Positions 1 through 6,034 of a stretch of DNA of 8,027 nucleotides are shown here, in pieces. The stretch is from an uncultured Clostridia bacterium. GTDB taxonomy: Bacteria; Bacillota; Clostridia; Oscillospirales; Acutalibacteraceae. The notes beneath the pieces are model-generated. The model was not told the DNA's origin. It was given only the letters and a program-made list of their open reading frames with translations, and made no database searches. Made by a program: the position numbers and the translations under genes. The stretch is taken from assembly GCA_944382025.1 (NCBI GenBank), contig CALWMQ010000091.1, positions 1 through 8,027 on the forward strand, in the 5' to 3' direction. The number at the start of each line of letters is the position of its first letter. The stretch's first letter is position 1.

Positions 1-997
1 ATTTCAGAAGGATTTCAAAATTATCCAGATTCCCCAAGTAGAACGGTTTGAAGTCATCCTCCGGGTGAATACACAGGATACAGCGATAGCGATGCCGTTC
101 AACGGCATCCACCAGATGGGTTATGTAGGCCATGTTCTCGCGGATAAGGCTGCCATCCGGTCGGATCAGGTGGTTGGGCGTCAGCAGCAGCTTGACATGG
201 TCGAACCCCATGTTCCGGCAATTAACGATATCCCTTTCCAGGACGGTTTGCCCTTCGCTGGGGAGGGGGACTGGCTGGATGTATTGACGGCGGTCGATGA
301 CAATGCCTTTTTTCAGAGGGAGTACAGGCGATGGGGTGTTGTCCCGGGTGTCCAGAACGGTTTGAGTGGTTTCTCCGGGGGATTTAGGCGCGTTGTACAG
401 CCGAACCTGAGCCAGGGAACCGTCCAGGCCGGTGCCTCCCTGTTCGTCTGATCCTAAAAAGATATCCCGGGAAAGGCCGCGCAGGGTACCGGTAACCGGC
501 AGGGCTTTTACGGCCTGGCGGTCTATATAATACGTCAGGCAGTCGCCGGAACAGCTCACCAACACATGGTGCCAGCGCCCATCAGTCAGAGAGACGCCGC
601 TGTTTCCCGTACCGTCAAGACCGGGAGCGGAAAAGGTCAGGGCATGCCCGTGGCATGCGTCCAGATAAAGCCGGAAGCCTTCATCGGGGGAGATGCCCTG
701 CCGGATCAACGTACGGTCCAGCTGTTCCCGGGGAGGAGCCAGGACCCAGGCGGAGACAGCAAACTGGTTTCCGGAGAGGACCGGGCCTCCGGAAATGCGG
801 ACCTGGGAGCCTTGGGTAGAAAAATCAAGAGTCATCCCGAAGGTTCGGTTAGGAAGCCAGACGCCCCATCGAAGGGTACCGGGCGTTCCCTCTGGGATTT
901 CGGGAGCCACGGACTGGGCTGTACCGCCATCATCCAGCCGCCATCCGGCGATCAGGTGGTCAGAAATGGGAACGGCGGTTTCTTTTGTCACTGACAT
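1..997 (-). CDS. LamG-domain glycoside hydrolase, GH5-like barrel (partial, 3' end off the left edge)
   Basis: This minus-strand reading frame is open from its start to the window edge, giving 332 visible residues. Residues about 79-203 resemble a LamG/concanavalin-like jelly roll: FAVSAWV (79), a DGRWHHVLV core with W142, a YYIDRQAV strand, FLGSDEQGG, and the closing LAQVRLYNAPKS. From about residue 231 a second domain begins. Its phrases CRNMGFDHVKLLLTPNHLI and CILCIHPEDDFK resemble the early strands of GH5/cellulase-type TIM barrels; the catalytic acids would lie beyond the edge. The N-terminus (MSVTKETAVPISDHLIAGW) has no signal peptide, so a cytoplasmic enzyme is inferred. I chose the ATG at 995-997, which has a modest GGATGG sequence 8 nt upstream. 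In-frame ATGs at 1007-1009 and 1025-1027 are alternatives with poorer upstream sequence, and an in-frame stop lies at 1046-1048. It diverges from the sugar operon and shares its control region. The GH5 assignment is tentative; the LamG call is firmer. Confidence 0.8.
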   Translation of the reverse strand, partial: MSVTKETAVPISDHLIAGWRLDDGGTAQSVAPEIPEGTPGTLRWGVWLPNRTFGMTLDFSTQGSQVRISGGPVLSGNQFAVSAWVLAPPREQLDRTLIRQGISPDEGFRLYLDACHGHALTFSAPGLDGTGNSGVSLTDGRWHHVLVSCSGDCLTYYIDRQAVKALPVTGTLRGLSRDIFLGSDEQGGTGLDGSLAQVRLYNAPKSPGETTQTVLDTRDNTPSPVLPLKKGIVIDRRQYIQPVPLPSEGQTVLERDIVNCRNMGFDHVKLLLTPNHLIRPDGSLIRENMAYITHLVDAVERHRYRCILCIHPEDDFKPFYLGNLDNFEILLK

Positions 998-1071
998 ACG
1001 GAATACCATCCCTTTCACATCGATCATAGGAGAAGGAAGCGGGGGTTAGGCGAGGCGGGAATAGCGCGTGG

Positions 1072-1101
1072 GACAAAACTATTTACGTTTATAGTTTTGT
1101 C
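1072..1101. repeat. 30-bp inverted repeat, probable operator
   Basis: Perfect 11-bp arms, GACAAAACTAT (1072-1082) and ATAGTTTTGTC (1091-1101), flank the 8-bp centre TTACGTTT. The symmetry continues into the central ACGT, so only two base pairs of the 30-bp dyad do not match. The axis falls on a CpG step, as is typical of LacI-family operators. It begins at the predicted minus-strand transcription start, so a bound repressor would block the hydrolase promoter. It could also form a hairpin in the 5' leader of that transcript, but no U-run follows, so it is not an intrinsic terminator. Confidence 0.65.
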
Positions 1102-1107
1102 AAGGTG

Positions 1108-1136
1108 ATGGTAGCATATAACAGAACTAAAGTCAA
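1108..1136 (-). promoter_or_regulatory. Predicted promoter for the minus-strand hydrolase
   Basis: Read on the minus strand, TTGACT (1136-1131) is followed by a 17-bp spacer and TACCAT (1113-1108). The spacer ends in TGC, giving an extended -10 (TGCTACCAT). The predicted transcription start is near 1101, about 104 nt upstream of the chosen start codon and exactly at the edge of the 30-bp dyad. The -35 matches consensus at 5 of 6 positions and the -10 at 4 of 6. This is a pattern match only. Confidence 0.5.
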
Positions 1137-1145
1137 CAATATTTT

Positions 1146-1157
1146 TAAACGTTTTAC
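1146..1157. promoter_or_regulatory. Predicted LacI-family operator, copy 1 (TAAACGTTTTAC)
   Basis: The palindrome AAACGTTT (1147-1154) lies within the 12-mer TAAACGTTTTAC, which recurs exactly at 1296-1307. It sits about 10 bp upstream of the -35 of the minus-strand promoter and 122 bp, centre to centre, from the nearest site at the plus-strand promoter. It could be an auxiliary operator for looping or a shared site. The match to the catabolite-control (cre) consensus is poor outside the central CG. Confidence 0.5.
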
Positions 1158-1260
1158 CGATTTCACGATAAATTCCAATGCTTATTGTAATAAATAGTTT
1201 AAACAATAAATATATATTTAGCTAATTAGCATAAACAAAAAAGAAAATGAAGATTTTATA

Positions 1261-1293
1261 TTGACAAAAAACGTTTCAATGTTATTATATAAT
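1261..1293 (+). promoter_or_regulatory. Predicted promoter of the sugar operon
   Basis: A perfect TTGACA (-35) lies at 1261-1266. A 16-bp spacer leads to TATTAT (1283-1288). An overlapping TATAAT at 1288-1293 is a better -10 but lies 21 bp from the TTGACA, so the first pairing is more likely. Transcription would start around 1295-1300. A predicted operator occupies the spacer and another covers the start point, which suggests that the operon is repressed until an inducer sugar is present. Confidence 0.65.
1269..1276. promoter_or_regulatory. Predicted operator, copy 2 (AAACGTTT in the promoter spacer)
   Basis: The 8-bp palindrome AAACGTTT lies just after the TTGACA -35 and before the -10, so a protein bound here would exclude RNA polymerase. 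Its flanks (CAAA to the left, CAATG to the right) match the other copies less well. Its centre is 28 bp from that of the next copy. Confidence 0.5.
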
Positions 1294-1295
1294 CA

Positions 1296-1307
1296 TAAAC
1301 GTTTTAC
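1296..1307. promoter_or_regulatory. Predicted LacI-family operator, copy 3 (TAAACGTTTTAC)
   Basis: This exact second copy of the 12-mer seen at 1146-1157 covers the predicted transcription start of the sugar operon, a classic repressor position. It ends only 3 bp before the ATG at 1311, which is one reason to doubt that ATG as the translation start. Confidence 0.55.
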
Positions 1308-1334
1308 TACATGTATTCCACAAATTTATTCTCC

Positions 1335-1341
1335 GAGGAGG
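1335..1341 (+). promoter_or_regulatory. Ribosome binding site GAGGAGG that fixes a TTG start
   Basis: GAGGAGG is followed by 8 nt and then an in-frame TTG at 1350-1352, an ideal spacing. The upstream ATG at 1311 has no purine-rich sequence before it and would lie about 11-16 nt from the predicted transcription start. The ribosome binding site therefore favours TTG as the aldolase start. Confidence 0.75.
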
Positions 1342-1349
1342 CATTTGCT

Positions 1350-2204
1350 TTGTTAGTAACATTAAATGAGGTTCTTCCCCAGGCACAAGCCGGAAAGTAT
1401 GCCGTGGGCCTGTTTAACACGGTAAATCTGGAAATGGCCAAAGGCGTGCTCCGGGCCGCGGAAGAAACCCAATCCCCTGTGATTATCGGTACCGCTGAAG
1501 TGCTGCTGCCCTACGCTTCCCTGGAGGAACTTTCAGCCTTTTTGGTGCCCATGGCGCAAAAAGCCACGGTTCCTGTGGTTCTTCACTTCGATCATGGCCT
1601 TACGGAGGAGAAAATCAAGGAAGCGATCCATTTAGGGTTCACTTCGGTCATGTATGACTGCTCCGCCGTGGATTATGAGGAAAATATCCGCCGGGTCGCT
1701 GAGCTGACCCAAATGGCTCATGGGGTTCATGTGACAGTGGAGGCGGAATTGGGGCATGTAGGGACCAATGAGGGCGGTAGTGCGGAAGGCGGGAACCCTG
1801 GGGATGAAGGTATGTACACCGATCCCCGGCAGGCCAGGGAATATGTGGAACGCACGGGGGTGGACGCCTTAGCGGTGGCAATCGGCACCGCCCATGGAGC
1901 GTATGCCCATACACCTAAACTGGATTTGCGGCGCCTGGGGGAGATCCGGGCCCAGCTGGATACTCCGTTGGTGCTGCATGGAGGCTCCGGCCTGTCCGTC
2001 AAGGATTTCCAGTGCTGCATTGAGGGCGGTATCAGCAAAGTAAATATTTTTACTGATATCAATACGGCGGCGGCAAAAGCCGCTGAAGAAAACTGGAGTG
2101 TCGGCGTGGGGATGACCGATCTGATGGGGCCAATCGAACAGGCGGTATGCGAAGAGACAAAGCGCAAGATGGGAATTTTCGGATGCTGCGGAAAAGGCCG
2201 GTAA
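1350..2204 (+). CDS. Class II (zinc) aldolase of the GatY/KbaY/FBA family
   Basis: This enzyme is predicted to cleave a phosphorylated ketose to dihydroxyacetone phosphate and an aldehyde in the cytoplasm. With the TTG start it has 284 residues, the usual length for tagatose-bisphosphate aldolases GatY and KbaY. Visible motifs are YAVGLFN near the N-terminus; HFDHG with predicted catalytic D81 and zinc ligand H82; FTSVMYDCS (97-105); VEAELGHVG (130-138); GTAHGAY with zinc ligand H182; LHGGSGL with zinc ligand H210; and the phosphate-binding stretch KVNIFTD (230-236). Residue roles are transferred from the family. An ATG at 1311 would add 13 residues but has no ribosome binding site. It is the first gene of the operon, and the kinase follows after 19 nt. 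Sequence alone does not separate tagatose- from fructose-type stereospecificity, or a bisphosphate from a 1-phosphate substrate. The context suggests a deoxy- or pentulose 1-phosphate. It is not a FucA/RhaD-type aldolase. Confidence 0.9.
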   Translation: MLVTLNEVLPQAQAGKYAVGLFNTVNLEMAKGVLRAAEETQSPVIIGTAEVLLPYASLEELSAFLVPMAQKATVPVVLHFDHGLTEEKIKEAIHLGFTSVMYDCSAVDYEENIRRVAELTQMAHGVHVTVEAELGHVGTNEGGSAEGGNPGDEGMYTDPRQAREYVERTGVDALAVAIGTAHGAYAHTPKLDLRRLGEIRAQLDTPLVLHGGSGLSVKDFQCCIEGGISKVNIFTDINTAAAKAAEENWSVGVGMTDLMGPIEQAVCEETKRKMGIFGCCGKGR

Positions 2205-2223
2205 CGCCGTGGAGGGGGAACCA

Positions 2224-3186
2224 ATGGGAAACAAAACTTTTGATGTAACCAGTGTGGGAATAATGGTCTGCGATGTGTTCGGCAAAACCATTGATACCTT
2301 TCCGGAACCGGGTACCTCAGTTTTTTTTGAACAGATGGAGATGCACCCGGGAGGATGCGCTTATAACACCGGCGTGGATTTAGCCAGGCTGGGATCCCGG
2401 GTAGCGCTGGGAGGGTTGATCGGGGACGACGCGTTTGGTGATACGCTGCTGGAACATATGCGCAGGGAGAAGGTAGACAGTTCCGGGGTGCGCCGCACCG
2501 GCCTGAAAGCAACATCATTTTCCTTTGTGATGGTGCCGGCCTCCGGGAACCGGCGTATTTACACTTCCTTTGGCGCCAACGGCTTGTACGGGCCGGAACA
2601 TATTGATACACAGACCGTTCTGGGAAGCCGGATCCTTCATGTGGGAGGTGTTTCCATGATGGATTCCTTGGATGGGGAACCCTTGCGCCGGCTGCTGAGC
2701 TTTGCCAGGGACAACGGCGTCAAGACCTGCGTGGATCCGGTGTATCGGGAGAGCGGCCGGGAAAAACTGGAGGACTGCCTTCCGTATCTCACGTATTTCA
2801 TGCCCAATAATGAGGAGTCGGTGTTTATCACCGGATACACTGATCCGATGGATCAGCTGCGGTTTTATCTGGATAAAGGGATTGAGACCGTAGTGGTGAA
2901 GCTGGGAAAAGAGGGCTGCCTGTTCAGCAACGGGAAAGCCGCCTGGCGCATGGGGGTACAGCCTGTGGAAGCGGTGGATACCTGCGGAGCGGGAGACGCT
3001 TTCATAGCCGGGTTTCTTCATGGGGCGGCTCGGGGATGGGAGGTAACCCAATGCGCCCGATTCGCCACCACGGTAGCCGCTTTCTGTGTCAGTGCGGTAG
3101 GGACGACCCAGGCGGTACCTCCTGAGGAGACGGTACTGCAATATCTGCGGGAGCATCCTTTGTCCGCCGAAGAAACAGCTTTGTAG
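2224..3186 (+). CDS. PfkB-family carbohydrate kinase
   Basis: This 320-residue ribokinase-fold (PfkB) kinase is expected to transfer phosphate from ATP to a hydroxyl group of a sugar or sugar phosphate in the cytoplasm. Seen directly are the N-terminal signature HPGGCAYNTGVDLARLG (41-57), with G43, G44 and N48; the FGANG substrate-side loop (116-120); VDPVYRESG (170-178); MPNNEE; VVVKLGKEG; and the C-terminal signature DTCGAGDAF (252-260), with D258 as predicted catalytic base and the GAGD anion hole. The ATG at 2224 follows GGAGGGGG with 5 nt between; an in-frame GTG at 2209 overlaps that ribosome binding site and is unlikely. It lies between the aldolase and the isomerase, in the place where a classical fucose operon would have an FGGY-type fuculokinase. 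PfkB kinases often phosphorylate C1 or C6 of ketoses, so a ketose 1-kinase role is inferred from context. The exact substrate cannot be read from the sequence. Confidence 0.9.
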   Translation: MGNKTFDVTSVGIMVCDVFGKTIDTFPEPGTSVFFEQMEMHPGGCAYNTGVDLARLGSRVALGGLIGDDAFGDTLLEHMRREKVDSSGVRRTGLKATSFSFVMVPASGNRRIYTSFGANGLYGPEHIDTQTVLGSRILHVGGVSMMDSLDGEPLRRLLSFARDNGVKTCVDPVYRESGREKLEDCLPYLTYFMPNNEESVFITGYTDPMDQLRFYLDKGIETVVVKLGKEGCLFSNGKAAWRMGVQPVEAVDTCGAGDAFIAGFLHGAARGWEVTQCARFATTVAAFCVSAVGTTQAVPPEETVLQYLREHPLSAEETAL

Positions 3187-3218
3187 GGGAATCATTATAC
3201 AAAACGGAGGAAATATCC

Positions 3219-5000
3219 ATGAATCGACAGTACAGCAGTCATCCTAAAATTGGTATTCGCCCGGTAGTGGACGGGCGGAGGAACCTGACCTTCCAAGCCA
3301 CCTGTGACCGCACCATGAAAATGGCGGAGATGGCGAAAGCCTTTTATGAGACCCATTTACGGTATACCGACGGCACCCCGGTCCAGTGTGTGATCGCGGA
3401 CCAGTACATAGACGGGGCCTATCAGGCGGCCCAATGCGCCAAGAAATTCGCCAGGGAAAATGTAGGGGTACTGTTGACCGTTACCACCTGCTGGTGTTTT
3501 GTTACGGAGGTGTACGCTCCGGATCCCCAGATCCCTCAGGCCATATGGGGGATCAACGGCACCGAACGGCCGGGCGCTGTGTTCTTGGCCGCCGCCTTGG
3601 CGGCGTATAACCAAGTAGGGATTCCCGCATTTCCCATCTATGGGCGGGATGTTCAGGACAAGGATGATGAAACCATCCCCGCCGACGTGCAGGAAAAGCT
3701 TCTGCGTTTTGCCCGAGCCGGGCTGGCGGTAGCGGAAATGCGGGGACGAAGCTATTTGGCCATCGGTACCACTTCCATGGGTATTGCGGGATGCACCGGC
3801 CATGAGAATACCGCCCAGCAGTATATGGGGCTATTGACCGAGCATGCGGATATGTGTGAGATCGACCGCCGGATGGAGCAGGGTATTTACGACCTGGAAG
3901 AGTATGAAACGGCCTTAGCCTGGGTGAAAAGGCACTGCCCGGAAGGAAAGGACTGGAACCCGGACAGCATTCGCCTGACGACTGCCGAGAAAGAGAAGAT
4001 CTGGGAAAAGAATATTAAAATGGCCATGATCATCCGGGACATGATGGTGGGCAATCCCCGCCTTGGAGAGATGGGGTTTGAGGAGGAGGCTGCCGGCCAT
4101 AATGCTCTGGCGGCTGGTTTCCAGGGACAGAGGAACTGGACGGATTACAAACCCAACGGAGACTTCCCGGAATCCATTCTCTGTTCCTCCTTCGACTGGA
4201 ACGGTATCCGGGAACCCTTTATCGTCGCCACGGAAAACGATATGCTGAACGGGTTGACCATGCTGCTGATGCACCTGCTCACGGGCGCGGCCCAGGGCTT
4301 TTCCGACATCCGCACCTACTGGAGTCCGGAAGCGGTAAAGACCGCCACCGGATACACTTTGGAGGGGCGGGCGGCCAATGGGTTTATCCATCTGATCAAT
4401 TCAGGGGCAACCGCTTTGGACGCCACAGGCCAGCAGAGCTATGACGGCGTGACGCCGGTGATGAAGCCGTTTTATGACATTACCCAGGAAGAGGTGGAAG
4501 CCTGTCTCAAGGCCACGACCTGGGGCCCGGCGGATCAGGAGATGTTCCGTGGCGGAGGGTTCTCCTCCACTTTTTACACTCGGGACGCCATGCCCATGAC
4601 CATGGCCCGTATCAGCGTGGTGAATGGGCTGGGGCCAATCCTGCAGATTGCCGAGGGGTATTCGGCAAGACTGCCGGAAGAGGTGTTTGAGGTGCTGAAC
4701 AGCCGCACCAATCCCACTTGGCCATCCACCTTTTTTGTACCCAACCTAACCGGACAGGGAGCGTTCCGGGATGTGTACACGGTTATGGCCAATTGGAGCG
4801 CTAATCACGGGGCATTCAGCTGCGGCCATATCGGAGCGGATCTGATTACCCTGGCTTCCATGCTGCGGATTCCGGTAACCATGCACAATGTGCCGGAAGA
4901 GAAGCTGTTCCGCCCCAGCGCGTGGGCCACTTTCGGAACCAGCTGTCCGGAAGCCGCCGACCTGGCGGCCTGCCGGAACTTTGGCCCCCTGTACCGCTGA
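3219..5000 (+). CDS. fucI: L-fucose isomerase family protein
   Basis: This 593-residue protein matches E. coli FucI (591 residues, recalled from memory) along its full length. It is predicted to interconvert an aldose and a ketose: L-fucose/L-fuculose, or the known alternatives D-arabinose/D-ribulose and D-altrose/D-psicose. Conserved stretches include KIGIRPVVDGRR, TTCWCF, AIWGINGTERPGAVFLAAAL, IPADVQEKLLRFARAGLA, AAGFQGQRNWTD, SSFDWNGIREPF, SDIRTYWSPEA and PSAWATFG. The predicted manganese ligands are E339 (ATEND), D363 (SDIRTYW) and H530 (NHG), equivalent to E337, D361 and H528 of E. coli. GGAGG lies 8 nt before the ATG. The segment at about 191-215 after SMGIAG differs clearly from the E. 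coli protein, which could reflect a different subgroup or substrate. It is an intact, central operon gene with 32 nt to the kinase and 28 nt to the epimerase. Family membership is nearly certain; L-fucose as the physiological substrate is likely but not proven. Confidence 0.93.
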   Translation: MNRQYSSHPKIGIRPVVDGRRNLTFQATCDRTMKMAEMAKAFYETHLRYTDGTPVQCVIADQYIDGAYQAAQCAKKFARENVGVLLTVTTCWCFVTEVYAPDPQIPQAIWGINGTERPGAVFLAAALAAYNQVGIPAFPIYGRDVQDKDDETIPADVQEKLLRFARAGLAVAEMRGRSYLAIGTTSMGIAGCTGHENTAQQYMGLLTEHADMCEIDRRMEQGIYDLEEYETALAWVKRHCPEGKDWNPDSIRLTTAEKEKIWEKNIKMAMIIRDMMVGNPRLGEMGFEEEAAGHNALAAGFQGQRNWTDYKPNGDFPESILCSSFDWNGIREPFIVATENDMLNGLTMLLMHLLTGAAQGFSDIRTYWSPEAVKTATGYTLEGRAANGFIHLINSGATALDATGQQSYDGVTPVMKPFYDITQEEVEACLKATTWGPADQEMFRGGGFSSTFYTRDAMPMTMARISVVNGLGPILQIAEGYSARLPEEVFEVLNSRTNPTWPSTFFVPNLTGQGAFRDVYTVMANWSANHGAFSCGHIGADLITLASMLRIPVTMHNVPEEKLFRPSAWATFGTSCPEAADLAACRNFGPLYR

Positions 5001-5028
5001 TGCCGGCGGGGAAAGGAAGAATGCCGTT

Positions 5029-5928
5029 ATGAATAGGATCGGTATCCATTACGCTTATTGGCAGCGGGACTGGAATACGGACTTTATTGAAAGTGTCCGT
5101 CACGCGGCGTCTCTGGGGTTTGAGGCGGTAGATTTCGCCACCGCCGATATCATGGCTCTGCCCCGACCGAAGCAGGCGGAACTGCGGGACACGGCTAAGG
5201 GGCTGGGAATTGCCCTATCCTTCCTGCCCGCCACCGGACCGGAGGTGGACATCGCCAGCCCGGATCGGTCCATCCGGGAAAACGGCGTGGAATATTTTAA
5301 ACGCTGTGTACAGTTCACCGCGGATATGGGATCGGATATTTTCGCGGGGATCATCTATTCCGCCTGGCAAGCCAGGGTGGAAGGGATACTGAACGATAAA
5401 AGCGACGCTTTGGAGCGCAGTCGGGAATCCCTGAGGAAAATTCTTCCGACAGCTGAGGACTGCGGGGTATGGTACTGCCTGGAGGTAGTAAACCGGTATG
5501 AACAGTATTTGCTGAACACGGCGGAGGAAGGGATTGCTTATGTGGACAGCTTGAACAGCCCGCGCCTGAAGCTGCTGCTGGATACATTCCATATGAACAT
5601 TGAAGAGGATGACATTCCCGGTGCGATTCGCCGGGTAGGGGGACGGCTGGCTCATTTCCATGTAGGGGAACCCAACCGGCGTCTGCCCGGCCAGGGCAAG
5701 GATGGCAGAATGCCGTGGAAAGGCATTTTTACCGCGTTAAGGGATGTGGGATATACAGGGATTATCACTATGGAACCTTTTGTCCGCATGGGAGGGCAGG
5801 TAGGTAAAGCCATTTGCGTATGGCGGGATCTGCAAGAAGGCCCGGATGAAGCATTGGACGCCGATGCCAGGATTTCCATAGGGTTCCTCCGCTCCCAACT
5901 GGCCGCCGCCCAGGCGGCTACCCTTTAA
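5029..5928 (+). CDS. D-tagatose/D-allulose 3-epimerase family protein
   Basis: This 299-residue TIM-barrel protein belongs to the xylose-isomerase-like sugar epimerase group and is expected to invert C3 of a free ketose using a bound divalent metal. The four metal ligands and catalytic acids of the family are visible: E152 in YCLEVVNRYE, D185 in LLLDTFHMNIEEDD, H211 in AHFHVGEPNR (with substrate-binding R217), and E249 in GIITMEPFVRMGG. GRMPWKGIFTALRDVGY before the last motif is also typical. The ATG at 5029 follows AGGAAG with 9 nt between. The frame is open back to 4888 inside the isomerase gene, but that stretch is only the isomerase sequence read in another frame. It directly follows the isomerase gene, which suggests that it acts on the isomerase's ketose product. 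Members of this family accept many ketoses, so the substrate is inferred from context: L-fuculose to 6-deoxy-L-sorbose, D-ribulose to D-xylulose, or D-psicose to D-fructose. Confidence 0.9.
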   Translation: MNRIGIHYAYWQRDWNTDFIESVRHAASLGFEAVDFATADIMALPRPKQAELRDTAKGLGIALSFLPATGPEVDIASPDRSIRENGVEYFKRCVQFTADMGSDIFAGIIYSAWQARVEGILNDKSDALERSRESLRKILPTAEDCGVWYCLEVVNRYEQYLLNTAEEGIAYVDSLNSPRLKLLLDTFHMNIEEDDIPGAIRRVGGRLAHFHVGEPNRRLPGQGKDGRMPWKGIFTALRDVGYTGIITMEPFVRMGGQVGKAICVWRDLQEGPDEALDADARISIGFLRSQLAAAQAATL

Positions 5929-6034
5929 AAAGGATGGTTAAACAACCACTTTGGCCAATAGGAAAGCTGTTCAAAAAAATAAAACCGGCTTTGCGGGACA
6001 CCGCGGCTGGGGAAACGAAAGGAATGGGTATACC
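5929..6034 (+). other. 106-bp gap with weak hairpins inside the operon
   Basis: This is the longest gap between plus-strand genes. It holds two small potential hairpins: TGGTT/AACCA (5935-5939 and 5944-5948, loop AAAC) and GCGG/CCGC (5993-5996 and 6001-6004, loop GACA). Neither is followed by a U-run, so they are not clear terminators. An RNA processing site or a weak internal promoter is possible, but I see no good -35/-10 pair. The aldo/keto reductase frame is open through part of this stretch, but no start codon there has a ribosome binding site. Confidence 0.35.

Larger units (their letters stand above)
998..1349. promoter_or_regulatory. Divergent intergenic control region
   Basis: This 352-bp stretch between the divergent hydrolase and the sugar operon contains no convincing gene. 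From about 1110 to 1310 it is strikingly AT-rich compared with the genes on both sides. It carries a promoter in each direction, a 30-bp dyad and three AAACGTTT-centred sites, each listed separately. It also holds two short perfect palindromes, TAAATATATATTTA (1207-1220) and GCTAATTAGC (1221-1230), which may be simple AT-rich upstream sequence rather than protein sites. A 60-codon minus-strand reading frame across 1024-1206 lacks a ribosome binding site and coding character, so I leave it out. Confidence 0.8.

Noticed and set aside
65..994. Several plus-strand reading frames of 118-142 codons
   Set aside because: They lie opposite a continuous minus-strand frame with clear LamG and TIM-barrel motifs. 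They have no recognisable domain and no ribosome binding site.
1072..1101. Riboswitch or T-box in the hydrolase leader
   Set aside because: The dyad is one simple AT-rich hairpin without any conserved aptamer or T-box motif that I can recognise.
1024..1206. 60-codon minus-strand reading frame in the intergenic region
   Set aside because: It overlaps the dyad and predicted promoter, is AT-driven in composition, has no ribosome binding site, and shows no family resemblance.
1262..1279. CcpA catabolite-response (cre) site around the AAACGTTT palindromes
   Set aside because: The outer positions of the cre consensus (TG at the left, CA at the right) do not match at any of the three sites; a LacI-family operator for a local regulator fits better.
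1727..2611. Long (294-codon) minus-strand reading frame
   Set aside because: It is a shadow of the aldolase and kinase genes; the translation is rich in P, S and R and without motifs, while the plus strand has full catalytic signatures.
4888..5028. N-terminal extension of the epimerase into the isomerase gene
   Set aside because: The extra residues are the isomerase sequence in another frame. The ATG at 5029 has a well-placed ribosome binding site and gives the standard family length.
5993..6004. Intrinsic terminator between the epimerase and reductase genes
   Set aside because: The GCGG/CCGC stem is only 4 bp and is followed by GC-rich sequence rather than a T-run.
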